64,000 nt of DNA from contig NZ_FWPT01000005.1 in assembly GCF_900174585.1 (NCBI RefSeq), positions 1 through 64,000 on the forward strand. Direction: 5' to 3'. The notes under the pieces are model-generated. The model was not told the DNA's origin and did no database searches. It saw nothing but the letters and a program-made list of their open reading frames with translations. This stretch comes from Parendozoicomonas haliclonae (lineage in GTDB: Bacteria > Pseudomonadota > Gammaproteobacteria > Pseudomonadales > Endozoicomonadaceae). Every line of letters starts with the position of its first letter. Within the stretch, counting starts at the first letter, position 1. Position numbers and translations under genes: made by a program. This document shows positions 59,910 to 64,000 of this stretch, piece by piece.

Positions 59910-61598
59910 GTGACGGAGAACAGGAGTTCCACCTTCCAAAAGGCTGTCAGTGCCGTGCGAAGCCAGCTCGGTATTGTGCTGGGCTTTAGCTTCTTTCTGA
60001 ATCTGCTGATGCTGACTGTACCGCTGTATATGCTGCAGGTCTATGATCGGGTGTTGACTGCGGGCAGTGTGCCAACCTTGATGGCTCTGACGCTGGTGGC
60101 GGTTGGACTGGTGTTGATGGCCAGTGTGCTGGAGTGGGTGCGTTCACGGTTGCTGGTTCGTTTGGCGGCCTTGATGGAGCAGGGGCTTGAAGTTCCATTG
60201 TTGCAGCAGTTGCTGCAATCTCGCAATGAACAGGCCGATCGTCAGCGGTTGGCGGATATGGAGCGGGTGTCCGGTTTTTTGTCCGGGGCAGGGGTGTTGG
60301 CGCTGTGTGATGCACCCTGGTTGCCGGTGTATCTGCTGGTGATCACCGCCTTGCACCCGGTGCTTGGGCTTATTGCTACGGTGGGTGCGGTTGTTCTGGC
60401 ACTGGTGGCGCTGGTGTCTGATCGTACGACACGGGAGCTGTTGATCACGGCATCCGGGTTGCGTACCAAAGCCAGTCGGTTTGCTGAACGGGCGCTGGAT
60501 AATGCCGAAGTGACCCGCACTCTGGGTATGGCTGGTGGTCTGGTCAAGCATTGGCAGGAACAGCGTGTGCAGGCCAGTGAGAGCCATTTCCGGGCCAGTG
60601 ACCAAGGCGGCAATTATCAGGCCATCGGCAAGTTTCTGCGGCCTGTGCTGCAGATCAGTATGCTGGGTGCCGGTGCTGTTCTGGTGCTGAATCAACAGAT
60701 GACCGCTGGTGCCATGGTCGCCGGTTCCATTTTGCTGGGCAGAGCTCTGGCACCGTTGGAGATGACTATTGGTCAGCTGCGTAATATTCGTCTGACCCGA
60801 CAGGCGTGGCGGGATTTAATGGAATTCTTTACAACCTCTGAGCAACCGGCCTCTTCCATGCCATTGCCACGGCCAGCCGGGGAGTTAACGGTTGAAAAGC
60901 TGGTGGCTCCGGTACCGGGCAGTGAGCGGCCAGTGATTAAGGGGATTGGTTTCTCTCTGCAGGCGGGGGAGAGTCTGGCGGTGGTTGGCCACAGTGCATC
61001 CGGAAAAAGTACCCTGGCCCGGTTGCTGACTGGAAGCTGGGCCCCCTCAAGCGGAGCGGTGCGGCTGGATGGTGCGGATGTCAGCCAGTGGCAGCGTGAA
61101 GAGCTGGGCCATTGGCTGGGTTACCTGCCTCAGGATGTGGAGCTGTTTCCCGGCACTGTGCGCGACAATATTGCCCGGTTTGGTGATGTGGATGCCGAAG
61201 AGGTGGTACGGGTGGCCCGGATGGCCGATATCCATGAGCTCATTCTCTCTCTGCCCGATGGTTACGAAACCCTGATTGAAACCACGAGCGGCTTTCATCT
61301 CTCCGGCGGTCAGCGGCAGCGGGTGGCTTTGGCCCGTGCACTTTATGGAAACCCGTCGTTTATCGTGCTGGACGAACCGGATGCCAGTCTGGATCGGGTT
61401 GGTGAACAGGCGCTGGTTCAGGTGCTTCAACAATTAAAAGAGAATAAAACGACGGTCGTGGTGATAACCCACCGCCCAACGTTATTGCGTTGTGTTGATA
61501 AGGTGCTGGTGCTCGCCAATGGCTGTATTGAACACTTTGGCGAGGCTCGGCAGACACTCACTTCGGTCAGCGATACCCGACAGGAGGTGGCGGTATGA
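59910..61598 (+). CDS. type I secretion ABC transporter (PrtD/AprD-like)
   Basis: The protein has 562 residues. GTG start, with AAGGGAG upstream. N-terminal membrane domain of about six helices (VLGFSFFLNLLMLTVPLYML; LDNAEVTRTLGM cytoplasmic loop), then an ATPase domain: Walker A VGHSASGKST, signature HLSGGQRQRVALARA, Walker B FIVLDEPDASLD, H-loop VVVITHRPTLL. It lacks the peptidase C39 domain, as in PrtD/AprD/HlyB-like exporters of RTX proteins. It forms the inner-membrane motor with the membrane-fusion protein that follows (4-bp overlap). No TolC gene is in the window. The RTX protein at 49196 is the likely cargo. Confidence 0.93.
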   Translation: MTENRSSTFQKAVSAVRSQLGIVLGFSFFLNLLMLTVPLYMLQVYDRVLTAGSVPTLMALTLVAVGLVLMASVLEWVRSRLLVRLAALMEQGLEVPLLQQLLQSRNEQADRQRLADMERVSGFLSGAGVLALCDAPWLPVYLLVITALHPVLGLIATVGAVVLALVALVSDRTTRELLITASGLRTKASRFAERALDNAEVTRTLGMAGGLVKHWQEQRVQASESHFRASDQGGNYQAIGKFLRPVLQISMLGAGAVLVLNQQMTAGAMVAGSILLGRALAPLEMTIGQLRNIRLTRQAWRDLMEFFTTSEQPASSMPLPRPAGELTVEKLVAPVPGSERPVIKGIGFSLQAGESLAVVGHSASGKSTLARLLTGSWAPSSGAVRLDGADVSQWQREELGHWLGYLPQDVELFPGTVRDNIARFGDVDAEEVVRVARMADIHELILSLPDGYETLIETTSGFHLSGGQRQRVALARALYGNPSFIVLDEPDASLDRVGEQALVQVLQQLKENKTTVVVITHRPTLLRCVDKVLVLANGCIEHFGEARQTLTSVSDTRQEVAV

Positions 61599-62908
61599 AT
61601 ACAGCAACCGATCATACCGGACGCTGGACACCGACGCCCTATATCCGGATTGGCTTGCTGGTGGTTGGCCTGACCTTTGTTGGTTTCCTGGGTTGGAGCT
61701 GGCTGGCCATTCTCGATAGCGCGGTACTGGCCAGCGGCAAGGTGACGGTGCATAGCCAACGTAAGGCGGTGCAAAGTCTGCAATCAGGCCGGGTGGGTGA
61801 GCTGGCGGTCAGCAATGGTGAGATGGTACGCCGTGGTGATGTGCTGGTACGGCTGGATGATACCCGGGCCAGGGCCGGTCTGGTCATTCTGGAAGACAGT
61901 CTGTTCTATGCCCGCGCTACAGAAGTTCGGCTGGATGGGGAGATGGTAAAGGCTGAAGAGCTGTTATTCCCTGATGCTCTGATTGTGCAGACGGCCGGTA
62001 ATCGTCGTTTGAGTAATGCCCTGACTCTGCAGGAGCAATTGTTTTATGAACGTCAGCGCTCTCATAAGGGCAAGGTGGAAATTATTCGCCAGCGGATTGA
62101 AAAGATCGGGGAACAGATTGTTGGTTTGCAGGGGCTGCATTCGGCCAGCACCAAGCGGCTGGCTGTGGTGCAGGAGGAACTGGATGGACTCAATAAACTG
62201 CTGGGGCAGGGCTTTATCCAGAAGATGACGGTAAACAGTTCTCTCAAAGAAGAGGCTGATCTGCAGGGCAAGGTGAGTGAGTATCTGGCAGATATTGCCG
62301 AAGCCGAGACCAGTATTACCGAAGCCCGTCTGGAAATTTTGCAGCTGGAACAGGATCGGCGTGAGCAGCTGGTGAGTGATCTGAACAGCACTCGCGCGCA
62401 GATTAATGATCTGGAAGAACGGGTGCGGGCGTCCCGTTATATGCTTGAACAGCTGGATGTGCTGGCCCCGGCCGATGGGGTGATTGTTGATCAGCAGATT
62501 CATACCGTGGGCGGTGTGGTGCAGGCCGGTGAAACCCTGATGGAGATTGTGCCGGAGCGGGATGCGTTAATTATTGAAGCCCGGATGAACCCCATGGATG
62601 TGGATCAGGTTCATATTGGTCAGTCGGCACGGGTGCAGCTGACCGCCTTTCCCCAACGGACCACGCCGCAGTTAAATGGCCGGGTTCTGTATGCCTCGGC
62701 AGACAGTCTGGTGGATGAGTCCACCCGTGAACCTTATTACCTGGTGCATATCGAGGTGGGCAGCGCAGAACTGGAGCGACTGGGGGATAAGCGTCTGCAG
62801 CCGGGTATGCCGGCGGATGTGATGATCACCACCGGTTCCCGAACCGCGCTGGAATATCTCACCCAGCCGCTGCGTGACTCTTTTAATAAAGCCTGGCGGG
62901 AGTCGTAG
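61595..62908 (+). CDS. HlyD/PrtE-type membrane-fusion protein
   Basis: The protein has 437 residues. One N-terminal membrane helix (IGLLVVGLTFVGFLGWSWLA, about 17-36), a biotinyl-lipoyl-like strand (VTVHSQRKAVQSLQSGRVGE), a long helical hairpin (~120-290), and the second lipoyl half LDVLAPADGVIVDQQIHTVG. The C-terminal barrel has MDVDQVHIGQSARVQLTAF and LQPGMPADVMI. It bridges the ABC transporter to the outer-membrane channel. Its ATG overlaps the transporter stop (ATGA). Confidence 0.92.
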   Translation: MNTATDHTGRWTPTPYIRIGLLVVGLTFVGFLGWSWLAILDSAVLASGKVTVHSQRKAVQSLQSGRVGELAVSNGEMVRRGDVLVRLDDTRARAGLVILEDSLFYARATEVRLDGEMVKAEELLFPDALIVQTAGNRRLSNALTLQEQLFYERQRSHKGKVEIIRQRIEKIGEQIVGLQGLHSASTKRLAVVQEELDGLNKLLGQGFIQKMTVNSSLKEEADLQGKVSEYLADIAEAETSITEARLEILQLEQDRREQLVSDLNSTRAQINDLEERVRASRYMLEQLDVLAPADGVIVDQQIHTVGGVVQAGETLMEIVPERDALIIEARMNPMDVDQVHIGQSARVQLTAFPQRTTPQLNGRVLYASADSLVDESTREPYYLVHIEVGSAELERLGDKRLQPGMPADVMITTGSRTALEYLTQPLRDSFNKAWRES

Positions 62909-62923
62909 GCTTTATGTACTCCA

Positions 62924-64000
62924 TTAAAGCACGCGGCTTAGACCATAAACCGCCAGACCCAGGATAGCGGCTTTATCCGCCAGCCCAACCGTGTTCCAGA
63001 ACAGCGGCCACCAACTGCGCTTATCGAGGTGGTCCGGGGTGGTGAATTCCACATCCAGCGTCTTATCGGAGAAATAACCGCTGCGATAGCGGGTCGGGCT
63101 GAACCAGCCTCCGCCGGCGTAGAGCTGGCAGTCCCAGGCGTTGGGATCATCCTCGCAGGACTGGAAGTAGATCGACAACCCTTTCTGGTAGACCGACAGG
63201 CTCAGCCGGTAACTGGTGCCGGGTTTGAGGTGGTCTTCATAACTCAAAGCATCGGCAGGAAAGAAGACACGAGCCGGGTAATACAGAAACCACGGAATCG
63301 TGCTGCGGTAGAGATGCTGTTCCGGGTGGTTACTGTTGGGTGTTAAGGCCAGCTCCCAGAGTTTGGACCGGCGGATGGATTGCTCGTCCGACAGGGCATT
63401 GAAGCTCTGGGCCGCACCCTCCTTGATGTAAATTGCATTGCGTGCCCAAGGCCAGGCAAAGGTGGAGTTGTCGTATAGCTCAATACGCACTTCGATATTT
63501 TTAAACAGATCGCCACTATCCCGGGCAAAGTCGTTGAGTGATGAGGCCGCATAGTCCTGCACCCGCAGGGTGACCGGAAAGCTTCTGTCTTGCCAGTGGT
63601 TATTAATATCCCGGGCACCGGACCAGACCAGCGGTGAGATTTTCTCGCCATTATGATCCACGGGCAGGGCGAAACCGTTGCCAGAGCGGGACTGTATCCG
63701 TTTGACCGGCTTGATGGTGTAGCCGATATGGTAGTCACTGTTCTGCCGACACATCAGGCTGCCGCTATCCAGATCATGTCCCTTCAGACGGTTCACCTGA
63801 TACTCATTGCGGGGTTCATTAAACGACAGGCGCGGGCTCATGCTTCCGGCATTAAAAAAGCCAACACCGTTATCAATCATCACTCCCTCCTGCTCGCCGG
63901 GCAGCAGATCATAACCATTGGCGAGACGATCCGGATAGTGGCTGCTATCGAGGTCTGAACGCTGGAATTGCACATCGTAGGTCAGGATTTCATGGCTACA
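62924..64000 (-). CDS. large protein of unknown function, 3' part (cut by window edge)
   Basis: The minus frame is open from the stop at 62924 to the edge, reading CSHEILTYD just inside it. The longest ATG/GTG start in view (GTG, 63973) is therefore probably internal. There are at least 358 residues. A soluble region (LANGYDLLPGEQEG, NIEVRIELYDNSTFAWPWAR) ends in a hydrophobic helix (WPLFWNTVGLADKAAILGLA), suggesting a C-terminal membrane anchor. No family is recognised. Convergent with the secretion genes. Confidence 0.6.
   Translation of the reverse strand, partial: CSHEILTYDVQFQRSDLDSSHYPDRLANGYDLLPGEQEGVMIDNGVGFFNAGSMSPRLSFNEPRNEYQVNRLKGHDLDSGSLMCRQNSDYHIGYTIKPVKRIQSRSGNGFALPVDHNGEKISPLVWSGARDINNHWQDRSFPVTLRVQDYAASSLNDFARDSGDLFKNIEVRIELYDNSTFAWPWARNAIYIKEGAAQSFNALSDEQSIRRSKLWELALTPNSNHPEQHLYRSTIPWFLYYPARVFFPADALSYEDHLKPGTSYRLSLSVYQKGLSIYFQSCEDDPNAWDCQLYAGGGWFSPTRYRSGYFSDKTLDVEFTTPDHLDKRSWWPLFWNTVGLADKAAILGLAVYGLSRVL

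Noticed and set aside
1-64000. CRISPR arrays, tRNA or rRNA genes
   Set aside because: No regularly spaced repeat array and no convincing tRNA or rRNA segment was seen on reading; a covariance-model scan would be needed to exclude a tRNA firmly.

Overview
The window reads like a chromosomal stretch of a host-associated marine gammaproteobacterium. Endozoicomonas or a close relative is my best guess, by inference. The grounds are a bo3-type quinol oxidase operon, gammaproteobacterial housekeeping-style genes, and several very large proteins with eukaryote-like or effector-like features. These include a protein with RING-type and TRAF-type zinc-binding motifs, a second RING-like protein, a protein carrying a SopB/IpgD-type CX5R phosphatase motif, and Ser-rich/acidic giants with no recognisable fold. 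No ribosomal RNA, tRNA or CRISPR was seen.

Layout. 0-0.12 kb: end of an IS3-type element, running off the left edge. 0.2-4.2 kb: AraC regulator, TRAF/RING protein, DUF333-type lipoprotein. 4.2-12.6 kb: a seven-gene minus-strand operon with a complete branched-chain-amino-acid-type ABC importer (livG, livH, livM, binding protein, livF) interleaved with two acyl-activating ligases, behind a promoter with two dyads. 12.6-18.5 kb: RING-like protein and cyoABCD (no cyoE follows). 18.7-26.4 kb: SPFH protein and a run of small membrane, secreted and enzyme genes. 26.5-29.2 kb: an AT-rich island of small minus-strand genes (two GFA-type proteins, a MazG-like NTP pyrophosphohydrolase, two unknowns) with integron attC-like sites, bracketed by two ~91-bp direct repeats. 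29.3-35.3 kb: TetR regulator with a palindromic control region, FadL-type porin, lipoprotein amidohydrolase, CAT-like acyltransferase, DUF1904 protein, YghU-type glutathione transferase.

35.3-49 kb holds five large orphan proteins, interrupted by an MgtC-family gene. The 1052-residue member (42960-46118) has the phosphoinositide-phosphatase signature and is the most interesting gene in the window. 49.2-54.5 kb: a 1759-residue RTX exoprotein that joins an exonuclease/endonuclease-phosphatase domain to a 5'-nucleotidase, probably exported by the type I ABC transporter and membrane-fusion protein at 59.9-62.9 kb. Between them lie a frameshifted polymorphic nuclease toxin with two immunity-type genes (YezG-like and SUKH-like), a duplicated fragment of the toxin's 5' region, and two secreted SUMF1/FGE-fold proteins lacking the FGE active-site cysteines. 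The right edge cuts a large unknown gene.

The overall theme is nutrient scavenging (importer plus CoA ligases, FadL porin, extracellular DNA/nucleotide degradation) combined with host- and competitor-directed proteins. Where the longest open frame began with a poor codon or lacked a Shine-Dalgarno sequence, I moved the start to a better-supported codon and say so in the entry.
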